DNA from: Balneola sp.
Lineage (GTDB): Bacteria > Bacteroidota > Rhodothermia > Balneolales > Balneolaceae
Length of the DNA stretch: 62,529 bases
Assembly (NCBI GenBank): GCA_002696035.1
Contig: NZQV01000025.1
Span: 62,700-125,228 of the forward strand
Direction of reading: 5' to 3'
Position numbers and translations under genes: made by a program. Under the pieces are notes generated by a model that ran no database searches, was not told the origin of the DNA, and was given only the letters and a program-made list of their open reading frames with translations. Positions 16,701-24,203 of this stretch are shown piece after piece. Position 1 is the stretch's first letter. Each line of letters opens with the position of its first letter.

Positions 16701-16951
16701 TAAACAGGCTTATTAGCCCATTAGGTAAGGATGCTGTTTCTAAGATTGAGGCGGATGGTATATTTATGGATGTAAATGATGGATTGGGCGGTGATTCAAA
16801 TATATCCTTAAGCCCTTCATCCACATCTAATCAACCCTTTATTTCTGTAGGCTCTAACTATCAAACGGCAGGGGCTGGTGTTACAGATGATGGTAATTAT
16901 CTACAGGTAAATGTAGCAGGAGCAACTAAATACTTAAGACTTTATTCATAA
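13751..16951 (+). CDS. Large tail tip/baseplate protein
   Basis: A 1066-residue structural protein encoded right after the tape measure gene, overlapping it by one base. The first 300 residues look like a tail-hub domain (beta-rich, KRGLTF-like strands, then a helical IEKALNIFLNNYGLILRQTG segment). The middle has carbohydrate-binding-like beta-sandwich regions, and the C-terminal third has repeated NLESVV/INLEGLV/INADNG beta-helix-like stretches, as in central tail tip proteins that carry fibre attachment. I cannot name a close family; position and length give the call. Confidence 0.7.
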   Translation: MAYGVKYRCTHKQKTNATITTYVVELLKKDYSGAVTDVKGNVGNGVVELSYDNLNPADLFEERVQKGRLTFHLQIRGTGTDPVLNYDGLSILNEIFSGDEEEFKMRLKINGDVEWTGWVLTDLGDSTDGAFTYSGEIVAKDFTRLSGLYFPLTNDRKKLIVTLADFLDELGLGLDIYSYTSWITSETTDTDDFLNQIYNERKAFRSYASNGDEIDQKITIEKALNIFLNNYGLILRQTGNAWRVYQLTTLSDPASVKEFIYNSSGVKKSGADTDLTVDVDRISKFILPGGKNKRLKALKQVKNRFNHRAKTSGITLPVQIDLEDSQTESYSQFFLSSGTQTISLGFDVYAETSETQSSMNARFRLKIGNYYLQDDGTLSTDVNNYYEVEMLNAKNIPGSNIWTGYFSLPQISVPADADGTLELIYAGATGNIDFADVTEYSNLSFNIKNSLLSENSTSINYELTQTGTFSVIKEIEDTWFGDGPTAYADSALRYGEQDSNTTADIWQFRGATGNYRNFHENRLKEDMDVQRSLSENYKGQLLGEYSPSQIPVKGSQNLFFLGGSLTAAGDPGNVWDAFFIEITVESGSDTFEDVIDLDSSTSGIVGDSARDGAILQSQRFDESQKITTITSALSGTVTEIPIESVGGVFLQKGDVFYVFDIVTADLISFVLDAPMFPDSTSLTVQGKSVSDEITNGSWIVFTGGIITSRLTRSDQAIRLGVTNVEYLQDSETGEYLTDENGDAIINGESDPGAFLDILKDELVAKVTAGGLLALAKLSVDVEEQSSTILLKADNINLESVVTTLNAQEEIKLNAPAINLEGLVSAINADNGTETEIDGGKIKADTRITVGSGDNVVVLSGEENDYRIWAGNATAIDDGEGSGDAPFRVDRFGNIWANKVNALSGDGTGSINNLKLNNLEVTGTITVTDGEVVATAEETFDSSDYEIETAFKNGVITVGINVSGSPRSRGIEIGYNSSINPKISLNRLISPLGKDAVSKIEADGIFMDVNDGLGGDSNISLSPSSTSNQPFISVGSNYQTAGAGVTDDGNYLQVNVAGATKYLRLYS

Positions 16952-17175
16952 TGGAAAGAAACGCACATAAATCGTTACAGAATTTAGAGCAATTGGTGAA
17001 CCGGACACCGTTATCGAGAGCGGAGCGGGAGGCGCTTTCGGGTGATGTGGGGGTGTTGGAACAGGTGCTGGCGGAATTTGTGAAGGCACGTAAGGAGCTT
17101 GATCAGATCAAGGCGCGCGCGGATGAAATGAAGAAGGAAATTGAGAAGAAATCAAAAAAGAAAGAAGGTGAGTAA
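16951..17175 (+). CDS. Small coiled-coil phage protein
   Basis: A 74-residue charged helical protein (RTPLSRAEREALSGDVGVLEQ, then KARKELDQIKARADEMKKE and a lysine-rich end). No membrane segment. It overlaps the tail tip gene by one base. It may be a tail-fibre assembly or adaptor protein, but there is no direct evidence for a function. Confidence 0.6.
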   Translation: MERNAHKSLQNLEQLVNRTPLSRAEREALSGDVGVLEQVLAEFVKARKELDQIKARADEMKKEIEKKSKKKEGE

Positions 17176-17177
17176 TT

Positions 17178-18050
17178 ATGCCAGGTGAATCAGGGTTAAC
17201 GAAGAAGGCGGCGCTTGAAAGCTTAGAACTGGTCCGGGCGGTTACGAAATCCGGGCAGTCTATCAATATATCTAAGAAGGATCTGCTGAAGGAGATTGAT
17301 GCGGCCGTGAAGGCCAGTGGCAATATTGTTCGTTATGAGACACGGACTGAATTAGCAGCGGATACCTCGCAGGATGATAAGACACCGGGGCAGGTGTATA
17401 ATGATACAGGCTATGTCTATGAGTTCACTTCCTCGGATGTGGATACGGGTACCGATAGCATCGATGAGGCCGCCGGGGAGATAAATCCCGGTGATGTGCT
17501 TCGTTTTTCTTCTACAGGGACCTTGCCTGGAGGGTTAAGTGTGGGCGTGGACTATTATGTACTTACGGCGGTGCTGGGTTCTTTTAAGGTTTCTACCACA
17601 CCAGGCGGTAGCGCTGTAAATATAACCTCGGGCGGGGGCGGTACGCATACGGTGAAACGGGTTAATAACGGTCAGTATGTGTGGGATGATGGCAATGGGT
17701 ATTGGTTAAAGGTGGATAGTGAGGTAGCCGCTTCTGTGGATCCGCAGGATTATGTGTTTCCGGTGGCTGGCGGTGGTATTGGGGATTACCTGAACGATAA
17801 AACAGCAAGTGAACTTGATGCTTCGGATACGGAGAAGCTGCAGACGGGGAAGACAGTTGGGGATTATTTTGATGTTAAGACTCCAGAGCTGTTACAGCAA
17901 GCAGCAAGCAATTTGGGCGGACAGGTATTTGTGCTTAGTGAGGGTGATGATTATGTGCGATTAAGTGCTGTGGATGGTGCTTCAAATTTGCAGGATGTAA
18001 GTACTACTGCCGGTGGCATTTCAATAGACGTTTTAAGAATAACAACATAA
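17178..18050 (+). CDS. Putative tail fibre/appendage protein
   Basis: A 290-residue protein between the tip genes and the receptor-binding protein. It has a helical N-terminus (LTKKAALESLELVRAVTKSG), a Gly/Ser/Thr-rich beta section with GDVLRFSSTGTLPGG and GVDYYVLTAVLGSFKVST, the latter typical of phage appendage domains that also occur as repeats, and a helical region near 205-245. It may link the tip to the large fibre protein next to it. No catalytic motif is seen. Confidence 0.6.
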   Translation: MPGESGLTKKAALESLELVRAVTKSGQSINISKKDLLKEIDAAVKASGNIVRYETRTELAADTSQDDKTPGQVYNDTGYVYEFTSSDVDTGTDSIDEAAGEINPGDVLRFSSTGTLPGGLSVGVDYYVLTAVLGSFKVSTTPGGSAVNITSGGGGTHTVKRVNNGQYVWDDGNGYWLKVDSEVAASVDPQDYVFPVAGGGIGDYLNDKTASELDASDTEKLQTGKTVGDYFDVKTPELLQQAASNLGGQVFVLSEGDDYVRLSAVDGASNLQDVSTTAGGISIDVLRITT

Positions 18051-18062
18051 AAGGATAAGACT

Positions 18063-20042
18063 ATGGCAACTTTTGATGTAATTAAGAAATCTTCGTTTCA
18101 GGATGTAGTGGATGCATTACAGACGAATGATGCCCAGGTACAGAGTGCTATCGATGAGGCGTTAACAAACTCTGATGTGGATGCAAACTATATCTCCTAC
18201 ACCGTAGGGACGAAGCCTTCCACTTCGGGGGCTACTGAAGGCACTATTGGGGCTTACTTTACTTCTGATGGTTTGCTTCAGAAGCTGGAGCTTCAAAGTG
18301 GGTCTTGGGTTGATGTTGGGGAGCCGCTTGTAACGAAGCAAGCGCTTGACGATAAGGCCTCATTCTCATCACCGAAAAGATCGGAATTAAATGTTTGGGG
18401 CGGTATGAGTATGGATGATGGCAGGGATGAAAAGCCTTTAGTTACATTCTTTGATGATGATGGACGCATTGAATGTTATAATATTTTAAAACCTATTCTT
18501 GATGCTAAGGGTGTTACGGCAGGAATGGCTATACCTACCGATGCGGTTGGAAATTCAGGTAACATGAGCTATACACAGCTTAGAGAGTTGCAGGCAGACG
18601 GATGGGAAGCACTATCTCACCTTACAACTGGCGGTCTTGGCAGTCAGACAGAATCTATTCAAGAGGCAAGATTGAAAGATTCTCGTGATGCTTTAGAAGC
18701 CGAAAATTTAGACGTGTTTAGTTTAGTTCCTCCTTTTGGAGAAGATGGGGGTGCGGCAGGCAGGAGATTGACTCGCCAATATTATAGATCTGCTTTTATT
18801 ACTCAGGGGGCGATTAATACATATCCGATTAATACATTTAGTATAAAGAGAATTAATTTTGTAGAGCCAAATGCAGTCGATAATCCAACTTTAAGCGAAT
18901 TGAAGGCCTTTGTTGACGAAGCGGTTAGTGAGACAGGTTGGGTTGTTTTTTCAATTCATTCTCAATACGCTGGATTTGATTCAACCCAACAACAAGTCCT
19001 AAGAGACTTAATAGACTATATACAAGGGTTGCCAGTTGATATCGTCAACCCAAATGATGCGTTAAATATAGTTGGTAATTACCTTGATGTTGGAGATCAG
19101 ACATTGAATAATTACACAAGAATTGATAATAATGGAGAAATTGATTCAAGTGGAATTGGTTATGTGTTAAAAAGAGGTTTTGATGCCGAATCTCCAATAA
19201 CTGATTTTAGAGATCAAAAAATTACATCTTCATTAATTCAGTCAGGTGACAATCAATCAGGATTACCATCAGGCGGTAGCTTTGGAGTTCTTGAGACACA
19301 TTATAGAACTGCTGACTTTGGATATCAGAAGTTTTATTCTATTCAAAACAAGCACATATATTTCAGGGTTTGGGATGATGATACAAATGATTGGGATGGT
19401 TGGATTCGAATTGATGATACAAATAGTTTAGGTGGCGTTTCTCCAAATGCTGCCCCCACAGATTTTAAACATGCTTTCGTCGTTCAGGCTTTTAATTCGA
19501 CAACTGCATCTGATAATAGTATGCCTGAAGGTAAATCAGGTACACTTATCAGCTATACTCGAGGAAGCACGTTTAATGCTTTTCAAGAGTATTATGTTTT
19601 TAGGTCTCATCGTAAATTTTTGCGCTACTATGATGATCAAGCTGGTGCTTGGTCTGATTGGGAAGAAAATAGTCAAGAAATAATAAACTTAGGCAATGAT
19701 TATTCAGGCGGGGCAGCAAACCCTAATGCTCTTTTAGCTACGAATTATCCTGATGCGGGTAAAATATTCGTTACAAACATTTGGACTGGTTCAGATACTA
19801 CAGGGCTACCAGAGTCAAGCCTTGGAAGCCTTGTAACCTATATAAACAGGCTATCAGATTACACGTTGTCCTATCAGGAATATCACGTTCGTAACTCAAA
19901 AAATGTGTACAGAAGAACTTTTGATTCAGGGGCGGTATGGAGTGATTGGTATCAAATTGCAGGTGGAGCGAGTGGAAGCTTTACTGCAAGCTCAGGAGAG
20001 ACTGTTACCGTTGAAGATGGATTAATAACCGACATTACATAA
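18063..20042 (+). CDS. Receptor-binding tail spike with NodB-like domain and knob repeats
   Basis: A 659-residue protein with four parts. Residues 1-100 form a phage-attachment segment. About 115-340 is a polysaccharide-deacetylase (NodB) fold: VTFFDDDGRIECYNILKPIL (motif 1 aspartates), MSYTQLRELQADGWEALSHL (motif 2 region), then VFSIHSQY and VDIVNPNDALN. Motif 2 normally reads H(S/T)xxH but here HLTTG, so the second metal histidine is missing. From about 385 on, three repeats each ending in W.DW (DWDGWIRI, AWSDWEEN, VWSDWYQI) match the pyocin knob/tail-fibre pattern. A short GSFTASSGETVTVEDG tail ends it. From about 18400 on the gene is clearly more AT-rich than the genes before it, fitting exchange of the receptor-binding part. 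Confidence 0.75.
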   Translation: MATFDVIKKSSFQDVVDALQTNDAQVQSAIDEALTNSDVDANYISYTVGTKPSTSGATEGTIGAYFTSDGLLQKLELQSGSWVDVGEPLVTKQALDDKASFSSPKRSELNVWGGMSMDDGRDEKPLVTFFDDDGRIECYNILKPILDAKGVTAGMAIPTDAVGNSGNMSYTQLRELQADGWEALSHLTTGGLGSQTESIQEARLKDSRDALEAENLDVFSLVPPFGEDGGAAGRRLTRQYYRSAFITQGAINTYPINTFSIKRINFVEPNAVDNPTLSELKAFVDEAVSETGWVVFSIHSQYAGFDSTQQQVLRDLIDYIQGLPVDIVNPNDALNIVGNYLDVGDQTLNNYTRIDNNGEIDSSGIGYVLKRGFDAESPITDFRDQKITSSLIQSGDNQSGLPSGGSFGVLETHYRTADFGYQKFYSIQNKHIYFRVWDDDTNDWDGWIRIDDTNSLGGVSPNAAPTDFKHAFVVQAFNSTTASDNSMPEGKSGTLISYTRGSTFNAFQEYYVFRSHRKFLRYYDDQAGAWSDWEENSQEIINLGNDYSGGAANPNALLATNYPDAGKIFVTNIWTGSDTTGLPESSLGSLVTYINRLSDYTLSYQEYHVRNSKNVYRRTFDSGAVWSDWYQIAGGASGSFTASSGETVTVEDGLITDIT

Positions 20043-20071
20043 CACCTCGTTATCAGTGAGAAAATCACCAT

Positions 20072-20476
20072 TTAATAAAGCACCTTAACCCTATACCTAC
20101 CTTCTATAAAATCACTTTGAAAGAAGTTATTGTAAGAAGATATATGGTAGATGGTAAGAGTGCCCGGAGAGAGTGAGTAGGTGAGCTCTACAGTCTGGTC
20201 CACGTTAAGGGATTGATTGATGTCATAGCTCATGGTGTAAGGCAAAGGATACCATTTGCCATCTATATTTACCGTTACATTTACCACACCTGTCCCGATT
20301 ATTTCTGCGGTAAGCTCCGGTAGGTCAACGCTGTTACTTGCGGTGTTTCCGTTTACCGTGGCCTCTTCCCAGGTAATTTGAAAGTCTCTGGTTAATATCT
20401 CTATTTCACTCCCGGTTGGCTTGGAGCAGGATGTGAAGAGTAGCAGAAGCAGGATCAGGTATTTCATTTTTTCCAT
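20072..20476 (-). CDS. Putative lipoprotein next to the prophage end
   Basis: A 134-residue protein beginning MEKMKYLILLLLLFTSCSK, a clear lipoprotein signal with lipobox LFTSC, then a beta-rich domain (ITWEEATVNGNTASNSVDLP, YEVKV-type strands) with no recognised family. ATG at 20476 (or 20467) is chosen over an upstream start because the signal peptide begins there. It is antisense to the phage operon and convergent with it, so it could be the first host gene or a late prophage moron that alters the cell surface. Confidence 0.65.
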   Translation of the reverse strand: MEKMKYLILLLLLFTSCSKPTGSEIEILTRDFQITWEEATVNGNTASNSVDLPELTAEIIGTGVVNVTVNIDGKWYPLPYTMSYDINQSLNVDQTVELTYSLSPGTLTIYHISSYNNFFQSDFIEGRYRVKVLY

Positions 20477-20540
20477 AGATATATTGGTTGAGTAAATGTA
20501 AAAGAAAAAACCGCGGTATATTTGTGATTTATCGTAACAC

Positions 20541-20588
20541 ACTTTTAACACACTTTGTATGTTAACTTTGCTAATAGTGTTAAAAAGT
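20541..20588. repeat. Inverted repeat at the likely right prophage boundary
   Basis: ACTTTTAACAC (20541-20551) and GTGTTAAAAAGT (20577-20588) are complementary except for one extra A, around a 25-base spacer that contains a further AACACACTTT-like word. No T-tract follows the stem in either direction. It could be a regulatory site for the lipoprotein gene, or a core or arm site of integration; neither is proved. Confidence 0.4.
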
Positions 20589-20622
20589 AGTACGAAAAGT
20601 ATAATGCTGGATAGTAATCAAA

Positions 20623-21321
20623 TCACCTTTTATCGACTATATCAAGCAATAAAGGCATGTATTCGGTGATTTGTTCGGAGGGGTAACCTTTGCGCATCAA
20701 AAAGTCGAACATCTTTTTTTTGCGTTTTTCTGCCGGTTCTCGCTGATAGCGTTTCTTCTTTTTTTTAATGAGTTCGACGATGCTTTCCTTGATCGCCTTA
20801 TCTCCAAAAACCTGTTGGATACAATTTTCAGCTACGGACTTTGAAATGCCTTTTTTAAAAAGATGATTCCGGACTTTATATGGACCCCAATTATTGAATT
20901 CGAATTTTTCCTGTGTGTAGGTAAGGGCGAATTTCTGGTCGTCAATGTATTCCTTTGCTTCAAACTCATCGAGTATTTCTTCAACGTAGTGGCCAGAATA
21001 GCCTTTTTTCCAGGCCTTGTCTTTGAGTTCTTTTCTGGAGTGATCGCGTCGGGAAAGGATACGAAATAAATATTCACGGGCGGCCCAGTGGTCTTCGGCT
21101 TCCGCAATTCGGTCAAATAAAGAAGGCGTTATTTCAACGCCTTTTTTTAGATTAAGTTTGGTAAGTGTGGATTCGGAAACACCGATCAGAAATTGGTTAT
21201 CCGCGAAAAGTGAAAATCGGGTGGCATTCTTTTTCTGGACCTGGATCTCAGAAATAGTAGCCGGAAGAAGCCTTCTGGCTTCCTCCAGCTTTTCCTCTTT
21301 TGACTTCCGCTTATTCTTCAA
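20623..21321 (-). CDS. recX: RecX, regulator of RecA
   Basis: A 232-residue RecX-type protein, which binds RecA filaments and limits their activity. It has the three-helix tandem repeats of the family: [40 protein letters not shown], and [19 protein letters not shown], and a C-terminal repeat ending in [14 protein letters not shown]. It starts with TTG inside the 3' end of recA (11-base overlap) so translation is coupled. Longer than the E. coli protein (about 166) through an added N-terminal basic segment. Confidence 0.92.
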   Translation of the reverse strand: MKNKRKSKEEKLEEARRLLPATISEIQVQKKNATRFSLFADNQFLIGVSESTLTKLNLKKGVEITPSLFDRIAEAEDHWAAREYLFRILSRRDHSRKELKDKAWKKGYSGHYVEEILDEFEAKEYIDDQKFALTYTQEKFEFNNWGPYKVRNHLFKKGISKSVAENCIQQVFGDKAIKESIVELIKKKKKRYQREPAEKRKKKMFDFLMRKGYPSEQITEYMPLLLDIVDKR

Positions 21322-22375
21322 CTTCTGCTTTTTCCTTTTTCTTCTTGTCTTTTCCGTCCTCTTTCTCGTCTTCTTCGAGCTCTTTACCCATCAGTTTGGC
21401 ACGAACTTTCTTCTCGATCTTCTCAGCGAGTTCCGGATCTTCCTCGAGGAACTGCATGGCAGCATCTGATCCCTGACCAATTGGCTCGCCACCATAACGG
21501 AACCAGCTCCCGCGTTTCTCAATGATGTCGTATTCCACCGACAGATCCAGGATCTCAGAAATTCGCGAGATCCCTTTTCCATACATAATGTTGAATTCAA
21601 CCACTTTGAAAGGAGGGGCCACCTTGTTTTTGGCTATTTTTACTTTGGTACGGTTTCCAACTACCTCATCGCCACTTTTGATAGAACCTATTCGCCGGAT
21701 ATCTATACGTACGGAAGAATAGAATTTAAGTGCGCGTCCACCAGTTGTGGTCTCGGGATTGCCAAACATCACCCCGATTTTTTCACGAACCTGGTTAATG
21801 AAGATACAGGAAGTCCGGCTCTTATTAATGATACCGGTGATCTTACGCATCGCCTGAGACATCAACCGTGCCTGGAGGCCCATGTGTGAGTCACCCATTT
21901 CACCTTCAAGCTCTGCGCGGGGTACAAGGGCCGCAACGGAGTCAATCACAACCACATCAAGGGCACCCGAGCGAATAAGGGTTTCAGTGATCTCTAACGC
22001 CTGCTCTCCGCTGTCGGGTTGAGAAACCAGCAGCTCCTCCACATTGATTCCCAATGCTTTTGCGTAACGTGGGTCAAAAGCATGCTCTGCATCGATGAAT
22101 GCGGCGTAGCCTCCGGCTTTTTGTGCCTGGGCAATTACCTGTAGAGCGAGCGTCGTTTTACCACTGGCTTCCGGACCGTAGATCTCGGTAACACGTCCGC
22201 GGGGAATACCTTGCACCCCAAGGGCGTAATCCACCATAATGGAGCCCGTTGAAATTACATCAATATCCTGAACGGACTCTGAGCCCAGCTTCATGATGGT
22301 TCCTTTGCCGTGTTGTTTTTCAATTTGCCCCACAGCCATGTCGAGGGCTTTTTGTCGATCGTTTGATTTAGCCAT
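21311..22375 (-). CDS. recA: RecA recombinase
   Basis: A 354-residue ATP-dependent strand-exchange protein of homologous recombination and SOS signalling. Walker [12 protein letters not shown] lies at about residues 66-76, Walker [11 protein letters not shown] near 140, loop L1 [17 protein letters not shown] and L2 [24 protein letters not shown] near 205. The C-terminal 35 residues are a strongly charged Lys/Glu tail, as in many RecA proteins. It is followed by overlapping recX. No LexA-type operator that I can name stands in front of it; the upstream gap holds one end of the repeat-flanked element at 22415-22841. Confidence 0.98.
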   Translation of the reverse strand: MAKSNDRQKALDMAVGQIEKQHGKGTIMKLGSESVQDIDVISTGSIMVDYALGVQGIPRGRVTEIYGPEASGKTTLALQVIAQAQKAGGYAAFIDAEHAFDPRYAKALGINVEELLVSQPDSGEQALEITETLIRSGALDVVVIDSVAALVPRAELEGEMGDSHMGLQARLMSQAMRKITGIINKSRTSCIFINQVREKIGVMFGNPETTTGGRALKFYSSVRIDIRRIGSIKSGDEVVGNRTKVKIAKNKVAPPFKVVEFNIMYGKGISRISEILDLSVEYDIIEKRGSWFRYGGEPIGQGSDAAMQFLEEDPELAEKIEKKVRAKLMGKELEEDEKEDGKDKKKKEKAEVEE

Positions 22376-22414
22376 GATTGTTCTCTTTTTTTATGATTGA
22401 TATTCTTTTAAGGC

Positions 22415-22446
22415 AAAATTCCAAGAACCAAGCTCCAAGTGTCAAT
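22415..22446 (+). repeat. Left inverted repeat of four-helix-bundle element
   Basis: A 32-base sequence beginning AAAATTCCAAGAACCAAG. Its reverse complement matches 22810-22841 at 26 of 32 positions. It ends on the stop codon of the enclosed gene. Confidence 0.7.
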
Positions 22447-22811
22447 TAACTTGCCTTCTGAGATTTTGCGATGGATGAAAATATTTTGATCATTTCTTCT
22501 GCTTCGTCTATAAGTTGAGTACGAATTTCATTTAGATCTTTTTTATCAAATAAATATAATAATCGTAACCAATAGGCTGATTCTTTAGATTCTTTTCTGC
22601 ATACTTTAATTCGATAAAAGAAATCTTTCCTGCTTAATGCTTCATTAGCTTCAATATAATTTGCGCCTACTGATCCAGAACTTTTCACCAATTGCTTAAC
22701 ATCCTCAATATTACAAACATCTTTCGGAACTCGTCGAGCAAATTTTCTGACATCGCGAGCAAAAGTATACGTGCGTTTTGCAAGGTCAAATATTTTATTC
22801 GATTGAGCCAT
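22446..22811 (-). CDS. Four-helix-bundle protein (S23/23S-IVS family)
   Basis: A 121-residue all-helical protein of the family first seen in 23S rRNA intervening sequences and common as a dispersed gene in Bacteroidota. Family marks are FARRVPKDVCN, a VKQLVKSSGSVGANYIEANEA stretch (the conserved S.S..ANY.EA), RKDFFYRIKVCRKESKESAYW and a C-terminal RTQLIDEAEEMIKIF. The proteins form pentamers in solved structures; a cell role is not established. Perfect fit of the gene between two imperfect inverted repeats, with repeats touching start and stop, suggests that the gene travels as a small unit. Confidence 0.88.
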   Translation of the reverse strand: MAQSNKIFDLAKRTYTFARDVRKFARRVPKDVCNIEDVKQLVKSSGSVGANYIEANEALSRKDFFYRIKVCRKESKESAYWLRLLYLFDKKDLNEIRTQLIDEAEEMIKIFSSIAKSQKAS

Positions 22812-22841
22812 TGGTACTTGTAATTTGGTTTTTGGAATTTT
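22810..22841 (+). repeat. Right inverted repeat of four-helix-bundle element
   Basis: A 32-base sequence ATTGGTACTTGTAATTTGG and onward, reverse complementary to 22415-22446 at 26 of 32 positions, and overlapping the ATG of the four-helix-bundle gene. Confidence 0.7.
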
Positions 22842-23033
22842 TCATTCACTCAAATATAAGACCAGGGTATGTCAATTCATGTCACCCTTATGGTGGTGAA
22901 TGAATATATGTTCAATATATGTGATAGACAAACTACACTTGAACCTTTTTCATATTTCCCCAAAAAATGTTTTCTGTTTGTATAGTAAGAGGGGTGAAAA
23001 TGGAATTCCTTACAAAATATTTTTAAAAAGGGA

Positions 23034-24203
23034 TCAATCTTGAATTTTGAAATTGATAGGAATCAGGTCTGCAAGGCGATGGAAGGCCCAATATCCGCCG
23101 ACCATATAATTTGTGGGATCATATATGTAACCGGACTTGTGAATGAGTAATGAGTCGCTGGTCAATGTCAGGATGGAGTTCTGAGGAAAAGTAATTTCAG
23201 GATCTCTTTCAGCGAGCATTCCCTGATCCCATTTCCGGTATTCATAGGATTCCTTTTCTTTGGTATATGTGACATTCAGGTAATTCACAAAACGCAGTTC
23301 ATAGGTTTGATCGTCTACCCGGGAGAAAATATCAGCCACTCGTATGGTATCTCTTGAAAGGTAGCGTGCTCCGCCGCCAATAATTTTTTGCCGATGATAT
23401 CTGGATCCAATTTCCGAAGGCTGCACGTTGTCTTGATTGAGTTCTTCCTGTGTTTTGCGCATCTCTGCCCTGATCTCATACCCATTCTCATCATAAGTTC
23501 CCTCTATTAATGTACTCACGAAATGTTCGAATGAGCCTCTGTAGGTTTCTTCACGGTTTCGATTCCATCGCCGGTTTTTTCTCCTCCGGTTTGATGACAT
23601 TTCCGTAAAAATGGGAAAGCCAAAATAGGAAGACACATCATTTCTTGGGTCAAATGAAAAATGCTTTAGGTAGAATTCAATGCGGTAGCCCAAGGCGTCA
23701 TTCCTTATGCGAAGGCTTTGTTCTGCTTCTGCCGTTAGTATCCCCGTGTTTGGAGCTTCATCAAAACTCAGAACTTCCGGGTTCAGGATCTCGCTGTCTT
23801 TGGCATTTCGGCTGGTTCCCAAAAAATGATCTTCAAAGATCTCAAACTGTTTTTTCCACTGCTTACGGTCAGATACCACGGTGATCTCCTCCATAGCATA
23901 AACATCTTCCTCCAACTGAATTTTTAAAGGTGCCGCACCGGAAGCGGTATTGATCTGCAGAAAGAAATCCTTGTATCCCAAAAACTTTACAACCAACTGA
24001 TATACTCCATCCGGAACATCATCCAGCTCAAATGAACCATTCTTGTCGGTGAGCGTGCCATAAGTTGTACCGTTCAGAAATACATGAGCACCCGGTACGG
24101 TGGTTGCTGTTTCGTCGTAAACGGTACCGGAGATAACATTTTGAGCCTCAGCCGTTAATGGCAGAATGGCTGTCAATAATAGGGCCAATAATAGTAATCG
24201 CAC
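23034..24203 (-). CDS. Secreted protein with CarboxypepD_reg-like domain
   Basis: A 389-residue envelope protein. Residues 1-20 are a signal peptide (LLLLALLLTAILPLTAEAQN). About 21-105 is a carboxypeptidase-regulatory-like beta-sandwich (VISGTVYDETATTVPGAHVF, YGTLTDKNGSFELDDVPDGV), the same module found at the start of TonB-dependent receptors. The remainder is a soluble beta-rich domain of a type found in Bacteroidota surface proteins (SYEYRKWDQGML; a C-terminal YMVGGYWAF). It lacks an outer-membrane barrel. GTG start at 24203 overlaps the TAG stop of the upstream gene by one base, so the two are translationally coupled. Confidence 0.8.
   Translation of the reverse strand: MRLLLLALLLTAILPLTAEAQNVISGTVYDETATTVPGAHVFLNGTTYGTLTDKNGSFELDDVPDGVYQLVVKFLGYKDFFLQINTASGAAPLKIQLEEDVYAMEEITVVSDRKQWKKQFEIFEDHFLGTSRNAKDSEILNPEVLSFDEAPNTGILTAEAEQSLRIRNDALGYRIEFYLKHFSFDPRNDVSSYFGFPIFTEMSSNRRRKNRRWNRNREETYRGSFEHFVSTLIEGTYDENGYEIRAEMRKTQEELNQDNVQPSEIGSRYHRQKIIGGGARYLSRDTIRVADIFSRVDDQTYELRFVNYLNVTYTKEKESYEYRKWDQGMLAERDPEITFPQNSILTLTSDSLLIHKSGYIYDPTNYMVGGYWAFHRLADLIPINFKIQD

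Noticed and set aside
1-20042. Gene transfer agent cluster
   Set aside because: Tail genes look similar to those of some gene transfer agents, but the lysis-like block, the strongly host-variable spike and the integron argue for a phage. Not excluded while terminase is unseen.
20042-20640. tRNA gene serving as prophage attachment site
   Set aside because: No cloverleaf or anticodon arm could be found on either strand here.
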